A stretch of DNA of 64,000 bases from Marinifilaceae bacterium (GCA_025210485.1 JAOARN010000119.1:38370-102369); one strand, 5' to 3'; shown: positions 1 through 9,874, counted from the stretch's first letter. Numbers and translations are program-made. The notes: generated from the sequence alone by a model not told the origin.

Positions 1-866
1 ATTTTAGTTGGAATACAGGAGCTAAATCTCAGCAAATAACTGTGGACAAAGGAGGAGAATATGAGGTTACGGTAACGGATTTAAATGCATGTACGAATAA
101 AGATAAGGTTACTGTAGATTATAAAACAGGTATGAGATATGATTTTAAATTTGATAATGATAAGCCTGGTATTTGCGAAGGCGATTCATTACTATTGAGT
201 GCTATTGTTGAGGGATCTCCTATAGCACCCTTATCTTATTCTTGGGATGGAGGTGAAAAATCTGATACCCCTGAAAAGTATTTAAAAACTGTCGGAGAAC
301 ATGTGCTGACAGTTGAAGATAATGCTAAAAATGTAGTTGCAAAAAAGATAAATCTGATAGTATTGAAATCTCCACTTGTTGATTTAGGAGAAGATAAATT
401 TTTGATTAACGAATCTTCGGTCGAATTACAAAATTTAGCTGACAATAAAGTGGAGTTGGATTATAGTTGGTCGGATGGAGCTATATCAAAAACAACAACA
501 GTTTCCGAGTCTGGAAAATATTGGTTGGATGTGATAAGTCCTGAAAAATGTAAAACGGCCGATACTATCAATATAGTCTTCAAAGATCAGGCAAATCTTA
601 TAGGCGTTCCAACAGCATTTTCACCCAATGGCGATAATGTTAATGACAGGTTGGAACTTAAGGGTATAAGAGCTAAATCATTTAAATTTATTATTCTTAA
701 TAAAATGGGACAGTTAATATTCGAATCATCAAGTTTGTCTGATTCTTGGGATGGTACATATAAATCTAAACCTCAGAAAATCGGTTCTTATGTTTATATT
801 CTAAATATGGTTTTGGATGATGATAGTAAAGAGAAAGTTGTAGGTACAATAAGTTTATTAAGGTAG
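1..866 (+). CDS. T9SS type B (CHU_C) C-terminal domain protein, 5' end outside window
   Basis: The reading frame is open from the window edge (phase at base 3), so this is the C-terminal part of a longer secreted protein. It contains repeated Ig/PKD-like beta segments of the kind YSWDGG / YSWSDG followed by KYWLDV. The last roughly 85 residues match the gliding-motility-associated CHU_C module: GVPTAFSPNGDNVNDRL, a central FIILNKMGQLIFES and a YVYILNMVL strand. In the family this module directs export and surface attachment through the type IX secretion system. The ligand or function of the missing N-terminal part cannot be judged. A GTG at 42 is only an internal valine codon, not the start. 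Confidence 0.88.
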   Translation, partial: FSWNTGAKSQQITVDKGGEYEVTVTDLNACTNKDKVTVDYKTGMRYDFKFDNDKPGICEGDSLLLSAIVEGSPIAPLSYSWDGGEKSDTPEKYLKTVGEHVLTVEDNAKNVVAKKINLIVLKSPLVDLGEDKFLINESSVELQNLADNKVELDYSWSDGAISKTTTVSESGKYWLDVISPEKCKTADTINIVFKDQANLIGVPTAFSPNGDNVNDRLELKGIRAKSFKFIILNKMGQLIFESSSLSDSWDGTYKSKPQKIGSYVYILNMVLDDDSKEKVVGTISLLR

Positions 867-1093
867 CTGTTTTATACTCTTGTTATTAAGTAAAATTAAA
901 TTTATAGCTGTGTAATTTAGTAATTATGTTTAGTGTTGTCTGAAATTAATATTTCTTAATTCGTTTATTTCTTCTTAATTGTATCCATTAACGGATAATA
1001 AATATCATTATTTTCCAACAATACTAATATTTTTATTTTAATAATAATTAATTTTATGCTTTGCTAGCAAATTGAAGAATAAAATTAATTGAA

Positions 1094-1660
1094 ATGTCTG
1101 AGAATAGAATAATATTAAATGATTTGATTAGAAAACCTACAAAAAAAAAGTACGAAGTATTTTTTAAAGCCTATTACAAAGATCTTTTTTTGTGGGCATA
1201 TAGTATAGTTAAAGATACTTGTGTTGCAGAAGATATCGTGCAAGATTTTTTTGTTGATTTTTGGGAAAATAAAAGATGTAAGAATATAACGACCAACCCT
1301 CAATCATACCTTTATACCTCAATCCGGAATCTTTGTATAAATTATATTAACAAAGGAAAAATAGGACCAATAAACAATAAATATGAATATAATGAAGATA
1401 CAATAAGAGATGTAGAGCAAGAATTTGACTACGAGATGTCTCAGCAAATCTATTCAGCAATAAATCAATTACCTAATAGATGTAAAGAAGTTTTTGTGCT
1501 TTGCTGTATGAATAGTTACTCTTATCAGGAGGTTGCAGATGATTTAGATATTTCTATAAATACAGTCAGAACCCATATGCTAAAAGCTTTTAGAGTTTTA
1601 AGAGAGAAACTTAAATCCCCATATCTATTCTATTTTTTATACACTGATTCATGTATATAA
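1094..1660 (+). CDS. ECF-type RNA polymerase sigma-70 factor
   Basis: A 188-residue sigma factor of the extracytoplasmic-function type. Region 2 (about residues 20-90) shows the core-binding pattern FKAYYKDLFLWAYSIV and AEDIVQDFFVDFWENK. Region 4 (about residues 125-175) has LPNRCKEVFVLCCMNSYS and the helix-turn-helix YQEVADDLDISINTVRTHM. The layout matches the Bacteroidetes sigma-70 family that usually pairs with FecR-like anti-sigma factors and TonB receptors. No anti-sigma gene lies next to it, so its signal is unknown. It is transcribed alone and ends at a strong bidirectional terminator. Confidence 0.9.
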   Translation: MSENRIILNDLIRKPTKKKYEVFFKAYYKDLFLWAYSIVKDTCVAEDIVQDFFVDFWENKRCKNITTNPQSYLYTSIRNLCINYINKGKIGPINNKYEYNEDTIRDVEQEFDYEMSQQIYSAINQLPNRCKEVFVLCCMNSYSYQEVADDLDISINTVRTHMLKAFRVLREKLKSPYLFYFLYTDSCI

Positions 1661-1698
1661 AAAATAATCATCCTTGACTGACCAAGGATGATTATTTT
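1661..1698. terminator. Bidirectional intrinsic terminator
   Basis: A perfect 16-bp inverted repeat (1661-1676 with 1683-1698) has a 6-nt loop. Its outer arms are A-rich on one side and T-rich on the other. It lies between the convergent sigma-factor and aldolase genes and can serve both. Confidence 0.85.
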
Positions 1699-1706
1699 AT
1701 TTAGAT

Positions 1707-2357
1707 TTACATTTTCTTTGAATCAGCAATAAACTGCTCAAGTCCTTTGTCTGTTAAAGGGTGGTTCAATAAACCTTCGATAGCCTTTAATGGACAAGTA
1801 GCAACATCAGCACCTGCTTCAACACACTCAATAATGTGCATTGTGTGACGAATAGAAGCAGCTAACACTTGTGTGTCAAAAGCATAGTAGTTGTACATGT
1901 CTGAAATTTGGCGAATAAGTTCAATTCCGTTTGTCGAAATATCATCTAATCGACCAACAAAAGGAGAAACATATGTAGCACCTGCTTTTGCAGCTAATAA
2001 AGCTTGTCCAACAGAGAATACTAATGTACAGTTAGTTCTAATTTCTTTTGAATTTAGATACTTAACAGCTTTAATACCATCTTTTGTACAAGGAACTTTA
2101 ACTACGATTTGAGGATGTAAAGCAGCTAATTTTTCACCTTCTGCAATCATTTCTTCGTATGTTGTACTTAATACTTCCGCACTAACATCACCATCTACAA
2201 TTTTACAAATATCAACATAGTGTTTGTCGATATTTTCTTTTCCTTTAATTCCTTCTTTAGCCATTAAAGATGGGTTTGTAGTAACTCCGTCTAAAACTCC
2301 TAAATCTTGAGCTTCTTTGATCTGATCAAGATTTGCTGTGTCAATAAAAAATTTCAT
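1707..2357 (-). CDS. fsa: Fructose-6-phosphate aldolase / transaldolase-like protein
   Basis: A 216-residue class I aldolase of the small transaldolase (TalC/FSA) family. These enzymes cleave or form fructose 6-phosphate from dihydroxyacetone and glyceraldehyde 3-phosphate, or act as a short transaldolase; sequence alone does not decide which. Family marks are [13 protein letters not shown] at the start, DGVTTNPSL and the Schiff-base lysine in VVKVP (about Lys87). I chose the ATG at 2357. A longer frame would need a TTG two codons upstream and would add residues before the conserved MKFFIDT start. The gene stands alone. Confidence 0.9.
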   Translation of the reverse strand: MKFFIDTANLDQIKEAQDLGVLDGVTTNPSLMAKEGIKGKENIDKHYVDICKIVDGDVSAEVLSTTYEEMIAEGEKLAALHPQIVVKVPCTKDGIKAVKYLNSKEIRTNCTLVFSVGQALLAAKAGATYVSPFVGRLDDISTNGIELIRQISDMYNYYAFDTQVLAASIRHTMHIIECVEAGADVATCPLKAIEGLLNHPLTDKGLEQFIADSKKM

Positions 2358-2871
2358 ATACAATATTATTATGGTATTATCTGAATTAAAATATTTCCTT
2401 GAAGTAAATTTAATTATTCTGAATCAAATATTCAATAAGATAAAATAATCTAATTTATCCTCTAAAAGCTTGAATATTTGCATTTTATTATAAATGTGTT
2501 TTTTGAAGTGGCAAAAGTAGTCATTTTTTTTCGTTTGTTGAATTTATGTCCTTATACAAATTTTAAATTATAGTTTTTAGTTAGGTTTAGTGTTAAAAAA
2601 AATAAGCTAGCAGTCGATAGATTTTTTTTGTTTATAATAAATTAAGTAAATAAAATTAATTCTATAATAAACCCTTATTAAATTTGTTGGAGATTGTTAG
2701 TTTTGCAACTTGTTAGATGTGTTTAATACTTTGGTTAACTGTGTTTTGTGTCTTGTTTGACTTTGTATTGTTGATTATTGTTTATTAGTAGCCTTTATGT
2801 TAGTTGCTTATTTATAAAAAGCTTATAAATTATAATTATATTTATTTATTACTAATCAATAATAAAGGAAT
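2358..2871. other. Gene-less intergenic region between divergent genes
   Basis: AT-rich region of about 510 bp with no credible ORF. A perfect -7 box for the minus strand (TACTTTTG, 2519-2512) lies about 155 nt ahead of the aldolase start and is the only promoter-like signal I can name. Confidence 0.5.
2512..2519 (-). promoter_or_regulatory. Candidate Bacteroidetes -7 box for fsa
   Basis: TACTTTTG on the minus strand fits the TAnnTTTG consensus. No good TTTG -33 element is found at the usual 19-21 nt spacing, so this is tentative. Confidence 0.35.
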
Positions 2872-3357
2872 ATGAAATTTAAAATAATTGCTTTGTGTCT
2901 ATGTTTTATTTATTCTTTAAATGTTGAAGCTCAAAAAGAGAAAAAAAACACATACGAGCAAAAACTTTTTAGTATGTTCAAGCTTTCGGGTTCGAATGAA
3001 ACATATAAATCAATTGTTAATGGTTTTGTCAATATTCAGAAGTTGCAAAATGATGAACTGGACAATTCTACATGGGAAATTATTAGATCTGAATTTTTAG
3101 CAAGTTCGATCGATCAGTTAATTGTTATGTTAGTTCCAGTCTATAAAAAGTATCTAACAGAATCGGATTTAGATGAATTAATAAAATTTTATAATTCAGA
3201 TATTGGAAAAAAATTCTCTAAAATTAATCCTATTATAACATCTGAATCGATTATGGTGGGAAAGGAATGGGGGAAAATAATTAGAAAACAAATATTGGAG
3301 AAAGTAAATAAAAAGAAACAAAAAACATTAAATGAGTCAGAAAATAAAACTAAGTGA
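2872..3357 (+). CDS. DUF2059 domain protein, secreted
   Basis: A 161-residue protein with a signal peptide (hydrophobic residues 4-19, likely cut near VEAQ). It has the DUF2059 pattern: a helical bundle with MLVPVYKKYLTESDLDELIKFYNSDIGKKF, in which an acidic and aromatic helix precedes a phenylalanine-rich one. Members are periplasmic and mostly uncharacterised. The last 26 bp overlap the start of the NIF3-family gene, so the two are almost certainly co-transcribed and perhaps translationally coupled. Downstream of the domain the tail is Lys-rich. Confidence 0.8.
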   Translation: MKFKIIALCLCFIYSLNVEAQKEKKNTYEQKLFSMFKLSGSNETYKSIVNGFVNIQKLQNDELDNSTWEIIRSEFLASSIDQLIVMLVPVYKKYLTESDLDELIKFYNSDIGKKFSKINPIITSESIMVGKEWGKIIRKQILEKVNKKKQKTLNESENKTK

Positions 3358-4438
3358 AATTATAAAAGAGATAGAGGATTTTGCAAACCCTTCTCTTCAG
3401 GAATCATATGATAATTCAGGGCTGATAGTAGGCGATAGAAATATGATGATAAATGCAGCCTTGATTAGTTTGGATATTACAGAGGAGCTAATAGATGAGG
3501 CTATCGAAAAATCATGTAACTTGATTATTTCTCATCATCCTATTGTATTTGGTGGATTGAAACGATTTACAGGATCCAATAGCGTTCAGAAAATAATAAT
3601 GAAAGCCATAAAAAATGATATAGCCATATACTCTGCTCATACCAATATAGACAGTGTGATGGGAGGGGTTAGCGATAGAATGGCTCAGATGCTGGGCTTG
3701 GTTAACAAGAGAATCTTGTCTCCCAATAAGGAAAGTATCTATAAAGTTAGTGTTTTTGTGCCTGAGGATCATCTTGATATTGTGGCCTCAAAAATGTTTG
3801 AAAAAGGAGCTGGTAAAATTGGAAAATACGATTCTTGTGCATTTTACAGCAAGGGAAAAGGAAGTTTTAGAGCATTGGAAGGGGCTGATCCGTATGTGGG
3901 AGAGTTGAATAAGCTACATTATGAAAATGAAACCAAAATAGAGTGTATTTGTTCTGAAACAAAACTTAGTTCTGTTATAAAAGCAATGAAACAGTCACAT
4001 CCATATGAAGAGGTAGCTTATGATATAATAAAAACAGAACAGAAAAATCCAGATACAGGTTTTGGTATTGTAGGTGATTTGCCAAATGAAATGGATAGTA
4101 TGGATTTTTTGAAGAAGATTAAGACTGATTTGCAAACAGATTGTGTGCGTTATACAAAATTAGTAAAAAATAAAATCAAAAGAGTTGCCCTGTGTGGAGG
4201 TAGTGGAAGTTCACTTCTCAGAGATGCAATTGCAAGTAAGGCAGACGTTTTTATAACTGGGGACTTTAAATATCATGATTTTTTTAACGCTGAAAATCGC
4301 ATTATTATTGCAGATATAGGACATTTTGAGAGTGAACAATTCACGACAGACATTTTTTATGAGATAGTTACAAAAAAAATAACTAACTTTGCGGCTTATA
4401 TTTCCGATGTAAAATCGAATCCTATTAATTATTTGTAA
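3332..4438 (+). CDS. NIF3-like dinuclear metal center protein (YbgI/YqfO family)
   Basis: A 368-residue NIF3-family protein of the long form, with an inserted PII-like central domain (about residues 130-235). Metal-ligand motifs are visible: ISHHPIVFGG (about residue 66), SAHTNIDS (about residue 102) and the C-terminal GHFESEQF (about residue 330). Homologs form toroidal hexamers with two metals per site. They have been annotated as GTP cyclohydrolase 1 type 2, but their true substrate is unsettled. The gene overlaps the DUF2059 gene and is followed 4 bp later by a zinc-ribbon coiled-coil protein. The NIF3-zinc ribbon pairing is common in Bacteroidetes. Confidence 0.93.
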   Translation: MSQKIKLSEIIKEIEDFANPSLQESYDNSGLIVGDRNMMINAALISLDITEELIDEAIEKSCNLIISHHPIVFGGLKRFTGSNSVQKIIMKAIKNDIAIYSAHTNIDSVMGGVSDRMAQMLGLVNKRILSPNKESIYKVSVFVPEDHLDIVASKMFEKGAGKIGKYDSCAFYSKGKGSFRALEGADPYVGELNKLHYENETKIECICSETKLSSVIKAMKQSHPYEEVAYDIIKTEQKNPDTGFGIVGDLPNEMDSMDFLKKIKTDLQTDCVRYTKLVKNKIKRVALCGGSGSSLLRDAIASKADVFITGDFKYHDFFNAENRIIIADIGHFESEQFTTDIFYEIVTKKITNFAAYISDVKSNPINYL

Positions 4439-4442
4439 ACAT

Positions 4443-5282
4443 ATGGCTACACAAGATCCAAAAGCTTCAGATTTAAAGGATATGACTGTTGAAGATAAAC
4501 TGCGTGCTCTTTACGAGATGCAGATGGTTGATTCAGAGACTGACCAGATCAGAATTCTTAGAGGTGAATTACCTTTAGAGGTACAAGATTTGGAAGACGA
4601 AATCGCTGGCTTACAAACCAGAATTAGTAATCTGAACAGCGAAGTGAAAGAACTTGTAGATTCTATTGCGAAAAAGAAGATTGAAATAAAGGAGTCAACT
4701 GCTTTAATTAAAAAGTATGAAACTCAACAATCTAATGTTCGTAATAATCGCGAGTTTGATTCAATCTCGAAAGAAATTGAGTTCCAAAAATTAGAAATTG
4801 AATTGTGTGAGAAGAGAATTAGAGAATTCACTTCGGAAATGAACGGCAAGAAAGTTATGATAGATAACTCAGGTAAAGTTTTTGCTGATAAGAAAGACAA
4901 TTTAGATTCTAAGAAACAAGAACTTGATTCAATTGTTGCTGAAACTAAGAAAGAAGAAGAGAAGCTAGTTGCTAATTCTGATCAAATCAAGGATAGAATT
5001 GAAGAAAGACTTCTTACTGCTTATACTAGAATTCGTTCAAACGCAAGAAATGGTCTTGCAGTTGTAACTGTTCAACGTGATGCATGTGGTGGTTGTTTCA
5101 ATAAAATTCCACCTCAAAGACAAATGGATATCCGTTCTAGAAAGAAGGTTATTGTTTGTGAATATTGCGGTAGAATTTTGGTTGATAAGTATATTTGTGA
5201 TTACGATCATAGTATGGAAGAGGCTGATAAAGCAGCTGAAGCAGCTAAACCAAAAAGAAGAACAAGAAAAAAATCTGTATAA
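4443..5282 (+). CDS. Coiled-coil protein with C4-type zinc ribbon
   Basis: A 279-residue protein. About residues 30-190 form a long, charged coiled coil. The C-terminal zinc ribbon has CGGCFNKIPP and, about 25 residues later, CEYCGRIL, giving four zinc-ligand cysteines. It ends in a basic tail (KPKRRTRKK). This is the DUF164/CdsZ-like layout; homologs are suggested to bind nucleic acid or act with NIF3. It is the last gene of the operon and is followed by a perfect palindromic terminator. Confidence 0.88.
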   Translation: MATQDPKASDLKDMTVEDKLRALYEMQMVDSETDQIRILRGELPLEVQDLEDEIAGLQTRISNLNSEVKELVDSIAKKKIEIKESTALIKKYETQQSNVRNNREFDSISKEIEFQKLEIELCEKRIREFTSEMNGKKVMIDNSGKVFADKKDNLDSKKQELDSIVAETKKEEEKLVANSDQIKDRIEERLLTAYTRIRSNARNGLAVVTVQRDACGGCFNKIPPQRQMDIRSRKKVIVCEYCGRILVDKYICDYDHSMEEADKAAEAAKPKRRTRKKSV

Positions 5283-5321
5283 ACATTCATATGTTTTTAT
5301 AATACTTTTTCTAAGCATTAT

Positions 5322-5359
5322 AAAAAAAGAGCTTATCAATATTGATAAGCTCTTTTTTT
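5322..5359. terminator. Bidirectional intrinsic terminator (perfect palindrome)
   Basis: A perfect 38-bp palindrome centred at 5340/5341 has core GAGCTTATCAATATTGATAA, with A and T runs on its two flanks. It separates the convergent zinc-ribbon operon and the DUF4249 gene. Confidence 0.85.
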
Positions 5360-5388
5360 TGATATGTCGAAAATGCTGTTGCGACATA

Positions 5389-6321
5389 TTATTTTACACT
5401 AAATTTTAGATGATTTTTATAACTGCCCGAAAATATACCTAGCCCATTTTCTATATTAGTATGAATTTGTACAGGCTGAGAAAATGGATTTCCATCATTT
5501 TCATCATACAATTCAACGGTTCTGTAATACTCATACAAGTCCTTATTTATATGAAATAATTCTACATAGAATTTATTCTCCTCCGGATTAGTCAAATCGT
5601 ATGACTGTACATATAGGTCTAATTTGAAGTTTTGTCCATTGAAATATTTATCATCAAATATCAAATATTGATAGTCATCATCAACTTCGTCAAATACGTC
5701 TCCATTTTTACGATTTAGTTCTTTTGAGTAAAAATAGGTATTTCGAGTAGTCGTAACTGGGTCTGGCATATAGTCAGGATTTTCTGGATCCCATTCCCAA
5801 TTTGGATAATATGTCTCTTCAATCAATAATTTGACTAAATAATAATTCTCGGCATTTGGGTCATCTTGCATATTCACATATATTCTATAAAGTCCTGTTT
5901 CACTTTGTTGAAGTAGTTCGGCACTATGTATAGAAGCCATAAATGGATTTTGAATTTTGGATACCGATGATGCTTTATCATAACCATCTTTCTCTGCCTC
6001 TATTCTATATTCTATATTAGGGTCGATAGGTAAAGTTAACTTGTAGCTTTGAGCATCTGTATTGTATACAAATTCTCCCAATTTGTCATTTGTCTTATTA
6101 TTGAATAGACTTAGTTTTGCATCGCTGATTTTCTTTTTTTCATCACTTTTTGTAATTGTTTTACTTACCGATACGTCAGCTTGCCAAGTGTTCAGTTGAT
6201 CGAAAATACAACTTATGACCAGTTTTTCTTTAGCGGGAGGAAGATCATAATCCACTACCGATTCGCATGATATGAATAATAGCGATATTGCTAATATTGT
6301 AAATATATATATTGCTTTCAT
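5389..6321 (-). CDS. DUF4249 lipoprotein, partner of TonB receptor
   Basis: A 310-residue lipoprotein: the signal peptide ends in the lipobox LLFISCE with the acylated cysteine at residue 19, and PPAKEKLVISCIFD follows. The beta-rich body fits DUF4249, a family of outer-membrane-associated proteins nearly always encoded beside a TonB-dependent receptor. It starts 13 bp after the receptor stop and so is the second gene of a two-gene operon. By analogy with SusD-type partners it may help capture the ligand at the surface. The ligand is unknown. Confidence 0.87.
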   Translation of the reverse strand: MKAIYIFTILAISLLFISCESVVDYDLPPAKEKLVISCIFDQLNTWQADVSVSKTITKSDEKKKISDAKLSLFNNKTNDKLGEFVYNTDAQSYKLTLPIDPNIEYRIEAEKDGYDKASSVSKIQNPFMASIHSAELLQQSETGLYRIYVNMQDDPNAENYYLVKLLIEETYYPNWEWDPENPDYMPDPVTTTRNTYFYSKELNRKNGDVFDEVDDDYQYLIFDDKYFNGQNFKLDLYVQSYDLTNPEENKFYVELFHINKDLYEYYRTVELYDENDGNPFSQPVQIHTNIENGLGIFSGSYKNHLKFSVK

Positions 6322-6334
6322 TTGTTTGATATTT

Positions 6335-8683
6335 CTAGAATTTTAATGAATAAGTTATAGATGGAAGTATAGGGAATAAACTGACTTGTTTTAACTTTCT
6401 ACCTTTTCTGTCATCGTTTTTAAAGTATAGGAAGAAAGGATTTTTCCTACTATATGCATTGTATACACTGATAGTCCATGTTCTGTATGTTTTCTTCTTT
6501 TGTTTGTGGAAGTTAAAACCAATGTCCAATCTGTGGTAGTCGTGCATTCTATAGTTGTTTCTTTCTGGCACATTCTCTACACTACGTTCACTTCCATCTG
6601 GAAAACGCACCGAGTAGGTTTCTGTACCCAAGGTGAAGGCGTTTCCTGTTCCATAAACCCAATTAGCTCCAATATCAAATTTCTTTGAAAATTTATGCAT
6701 GAAAACCACACTGATATCATGCTTTCTGTCATATTTATATGGATAGCTTTTACCCTGATTAACATTAGGAAACTGTCTGTTCGATTTGGATAGAGTGTAA
6801 CCAATCCATCCTGTAGTTTTTCCAACTTTCTTTTTTAGTAGGAACTCTATACCGTATGCTTCTCCACTTCCAACTACAATTTTATTCTCCCAATTATCGT
6901 CAACACCGAAGAAAGATGTACCGTCTCCATATTCAATTAAATTGTCAATAGTTTTATAATATGTTTCTACACTAAAATCAAATTTATCATTTAATTTTGT
7001 GGAGTATCCTAAAGAATATTGATCCGATAATTCTGGTTTAATCTTATTGGTCGAAGGTACCCATAGGTCGGTTGGCAGTCCTACTGTTGGATTGCTTAGT
7101 AGGTGCAGAAATTGATTCATTCTTGAATAGGATGCTTTTATAGACATTCTGTCATTGAGTAGATATCTTCCTGAAATTCGTGGCTGAAGTGAAAAATAGT
7201 TTTTGTCTTTCACGCTTAGACCCGCAAAATGTAAGCCTACATTGAATTTGAGAACATCATTAATCTTTATGTCATCTTCTATATAAGAGTAAAATTCTTT
7301 TGCATCTATATTTTTAGCGCCAACTGTTACATCTTTTTCTGTGTTGGATTTAAACTGATTGGCTCCAGGTCTGAATTTGTGAAAGATATTACCTAAACCA
7401 AATTTTATATAATGATTAGGATTCGGAATATAATCTACATCGAATTTTACAGCATAGTCCTCAATATTCGAAAGGAATTTACTCTGATTTATTTCATCTC
7501 TGATTTTATTTTCAGCAGTCAGGTTTTGATATTCTGATTTGTATTCCATTTCAAAATTATATCTACTGTATGTTGCCGTTGTGTTCATAAACATTTTAGG
7601 CGAGAGTATATAATTCCATCTTAATGCTGCAATTCTGTTACCCCAGTTTAAATTACTGTCGTAGTTGTCTTTTAGCTTAGTGTCATCAATATTATAAGTG
7701 TCATTATTTTTACTATAAAATTTGTCAAGTCCGTTGTATGCACTTAAATACAGTCTTGATTTTTCCGAAAATTTATGATTGATTTTTGCATTTATATCAT
7801 AGAAGAAGTAACCTGCTTTGTTACCATCACTCTGTGCTTTGATTAAAGGCATTAGTAATATATCTATGTATGTCCTTCTTGCCGATAGCATAAATGAGGT
7901 TTTGTCTTTCTTGATAGGTCCTTCAATGTTAAATCTTGACGAAATAAGACCAATGGATACATCTCCCGTTACTTTCTTCATATTTCCTTCTTTCATTCTG
8001 ATGTCCAAAACAGATGATAGTCGGCCTCCGTATCTAGCTGGAAAACCTCCTTTGGTCAGAGTGACACTGTTTAAAGCATCGGAGTTGAATACCGAAAAGA
8101 ATCCAAATAAATGAGATGAATTGTAGACTGGAACCCCATCAAGCAGAATTAAATTTTGGTCAGGACCACCACCTCTTACATATAGACCAGAACTACCTTC
8201 GGATCCAGATTGTACACCAGGTAGTAGCTGAAGTGTTTTTATTATATCTTTTTCTCCAAGTAAAACAGGAAGCATTTCTACTGTTTTCATCGAAAGTCTG
8301 TTTGTGCTCATCAATGTCTCTCTGAATTCTTCGCGACTTGATTCAGCTGTTACCACCACCTCTTCAAGATCAGTGGATGGCTGTAGATCAATGTTTAAGA
8401 TTTGATCCGCTTCTAATTTTACTTTCTGAGAAATCGACTTATAACCAATGTATGATATTTGTAGATCATACTCACCTTTAGGCAAAGTAAGACTATAGAA
8501 ACCATATAAATTGGTCGCCGTTCCTTGTTTTAGTTCTTTGACGTAAACATGTGCACCAATTAGCCTTTCTCCTGTTTTAGAGTCGGAGATATACCCCGAG
8601 ATTGATTGCTTTTCTTGCGAATATGCCATAAAACTGCATAGGGCGAAAAAGATTACTAATAATCTTTGTAGTGTTTTATTCAT
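6335..8683 (-). CDS. TonB-dependent outer-membrane receptor with carboxypeptidase-like N-terminal domain
   Basis: A 782-residue receptor. A signal peptide (1-22) is followed by a CarboxypepD_reg-like domain (about 26-110; GYISDSKTGERLIGAHVYV). The plug domain (about 120-225; GLYVRGGGPDQNLILLDGV) precedes a beta-barrel ending in TYSLKF, with the C-terminal phenylalanine typical of outer-membrane barrels. TonB/ExbBD energy drives substrate import through such proteins. No SusD gene is present; the partner is the DUF4249 lipoprotein downstream. No nearby enzyme tells the substrate. Confidence 0.93.
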   Translation of the reverse strand: MNKTLQRLLVIFFALCSFMAYSQEKQSISGYISDSKTGERLIGAHVYVKELKQGTATNLYGFYSLTLPKGEYDLQISYIGYKSISQKVKLEADQILNIDLQPSTDLEEVVVTAESSREEFRETLMSTNRLSMKTVEMLPVLLGEKDIIKTLQLLPGVQSGSEGSSGLYVRGGGPDQNLILLDGVPVYNSSHLFGFFSVFNSDALNSVTLTKGGFPARYGGRLSSVLDIRMKEGNMKKVTGDVSIGLISSRFNIEGPIKKDKTSFMLSARRTYIDILLMPLIKAQSDGNKAGYFFYDINAKINHKFSEKSRLYLSAYNGLDKFYSKNNDTYNIDDTKLKDNYDSNLNWGNRIAALRWNYILSPKMFMNTTATYSRYNFEMEYKSEYQNLTAENKIRDEINQSKFLSNIEDYAVKFDVDYIPNPNHYIKFGLGNIFHKFRPGANQFKSNTEKDVTVGAKNIDAKEFYSYIEDDIKINDVLKFNVGLHFAGLSVKDKNYFSLQPRISGRYLLNDRMSIKASYSRMNQFLHLLSNPTVGLPTDLWVPSTNKIKPELSDQYSLGYSTKLNDKFDFSVETYYKTIDNLIEYGDGTSFFGVDDNWENKIVVGSGEAYGIEFLLKKKVGKTTGWIGYTLSKSNRQFPNVNQGKSYPYKYDRKHDISVVFMHKFSKKFDIGANWVYGTGNAFTLGTETYSVRFPDGSERSVENVPERNNYRMHDYHRLDIGFNFHKQKKKTYRTWTISVYNAYSRKNPFFLYFKNDDRKGRKLKQVSLFPILPSITYSLKF

Positions 8684-9242
8684 GATTGTAATTCTAAGTT
8701 AACTCTATGTTTTGTTGTCTTTAAATTTTTATAAACCGAAAAAAATAATACGCTCCCTATTATTTCTGATTTTTAAAAATTAGATTGTAAAAAACAAAAG
8801 TGTTGTGTGTTTAATTTAATAGTGTAATTTCTTTTCGAAAAACCGTGTAGAGTTTAATCTATTCGAATGCACTGCTATGCAATAAGTATACCACGTTCTT
8901 TAAAGATGTTTAGAAACAGACTTGATGTTTGAGTTAATTTAGAGTTTTTGTTTTTTTGATGTGGAGTTTTTTTAGTGTTGGCAAATGTAGGTATTATATT
9001 TCTTATTTCTATTAATCTGTATTTTATATATGAGAATAAGTTGTTTAGTCTACTTATAAGGTCTGATTTTTAGCAAATAAAATTTGTCCAGAATATGTTT
9101 AGAAATAAATAAAACTAGATATTTAGATTGAGTTTGGATTTTTTTTGATGGTCTGTCTGAATTATGAGGCTTTGATAAGGCTTACTATAAAAAAAAGAAG
9201 CTTAAATGCCTTATGGTATTTAAGCTTCTCGATATATATAAT
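8684..9242. other. Gene-less region upstream of the TonB receptor operon
   Basis: About 560 bp, AT-rich, no credible ORF. A perfect minus-strand -7 match (TACATTTG, 8989-8982) could start the receptor transcript with a leader of nearly 300 nt; there is no clear -33 element. The right end holds the terminator of the nuclease gene. Confidence 0.45.
9189..9229 (-). terminator. Intrinsic terminator of the bifunctional nuclease gene
   Basis: A 14-bp stem (GAAGCTTAAATGCC at 9197-9210 with 9216-9229, one G-T pair) has a short loop. On the minus strand it is followed by a T run (complement of 9189-9196). It lies just after the stop of the nuclease gene. Confidence 0.8.
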
Positions 9243-9845
9243 TTAAGGATTTTTACGTTTAGTAATCTCGTCTCTTAGATATGATGCTTTTTCGTAATCT
9301 TCTCTAGTTATAGCTTCATTAAGTAGATTTTCGAGCTGTGGTATTGAATAACCCGAATAGCTTGGATCATTTGGTGATTTTTCTTCAAAAAATTCAGGCT
9401 CTTTGTTTGTTCTCACTTTATTATCATCGCCATCCATCTCGTATTCTATTCCTGCCTTTTCGATAATGTTTTCTTGAACATAAATAGGGCAGCCAAATCT
9501 TAAGGCAATAGCTACAGCATCAGATGTTCTTGAATCTAATCTTACCTTTTGAGACCCTTTTTGACAAACAAGTTCAGAATAAAAAATACCCTCCTCTAGT
9601 TTGTATATATTGACTTCAAGAATTGAAATGGAAAATGCTTCGGAGAATTGCTTGAACAAATCATGAGTTAATGGTCGGGGAGGAGCAATATTTTCTAGCT
9701 GAAGTGCAATGGCTTGTGCCTCTACACCTCCAATTATTATAGGTATTCTTCTGCTACCTGTTTCCTCCATTAAGACTAAAGCGTATGCTCCAGTTTGTGT
9801 CTGACTATACGATAAACCTAGTACGTTTAATTTTATCTTTCTCAT
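9243..9845 (-). CDS. Bifunctional nuclease (DUF151) fused to a UvrB/UvrC motif
   Basis: A 200-residue protein. Residues about 1-135 form the BFN/DUF151 domain: MRKIKLNVLGLSYSQTQTGA, RRIPIIIGGVEAQAIA, SRTSDAVAIALRF. The last about 35 residues form a UVR motif (LNEAITREDYEKASYLRDEI), a helical hairpin used for protein contacts in UvrB/UvrC and Clp adaptors. DUF151 members have reported RNase/DNase activity. The BFN-UVR fusion is common in Bacteroidetes. A perfect minus-strand -7 box sits about 30 nt upstream of the start. Confidence 0.9.
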   Translation of the reverse strand: MRKIKLNVLGLSYSQTQTGAYALVLMEETGSRRIPIIIGGVEAQAIALQLENIAPPRPLTHDLFKQFSEAFSISILEVNIYKLEEGIFYSELVCQKGSQKVRLDSRTSDAVAIALRFGCPIYVQENIIEKAGIEYEMDGDDNKVRTNKEPEFFEEKSPNDPSYSGYSIPQLENLLNEAITREDYEKASYLRDEITKRKNP

Positions 9846-9874
9846 AAATTCTCCATTTTCTTTAACCGTTAAAA

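Noticed and set aside
5077..5409. 110-codon ORF overlapping the zinc-ribbon gene and terminator
   Set aside because: It runs through the intrinsic terminator and is out of frame with a well-supported gene.
6500..6825. ORFs of 62-82 codons on either strand inside the TonB receptor gene
   Set aside because: They are shadows of the receptor's reading frame; no independent start signals or protein-like composition.
7818..8325. Plus-strand ORFs antisense to the TonB receptor plug
   Set aside because: Antisense open frames caused by codon usage of the real gene; no family features.
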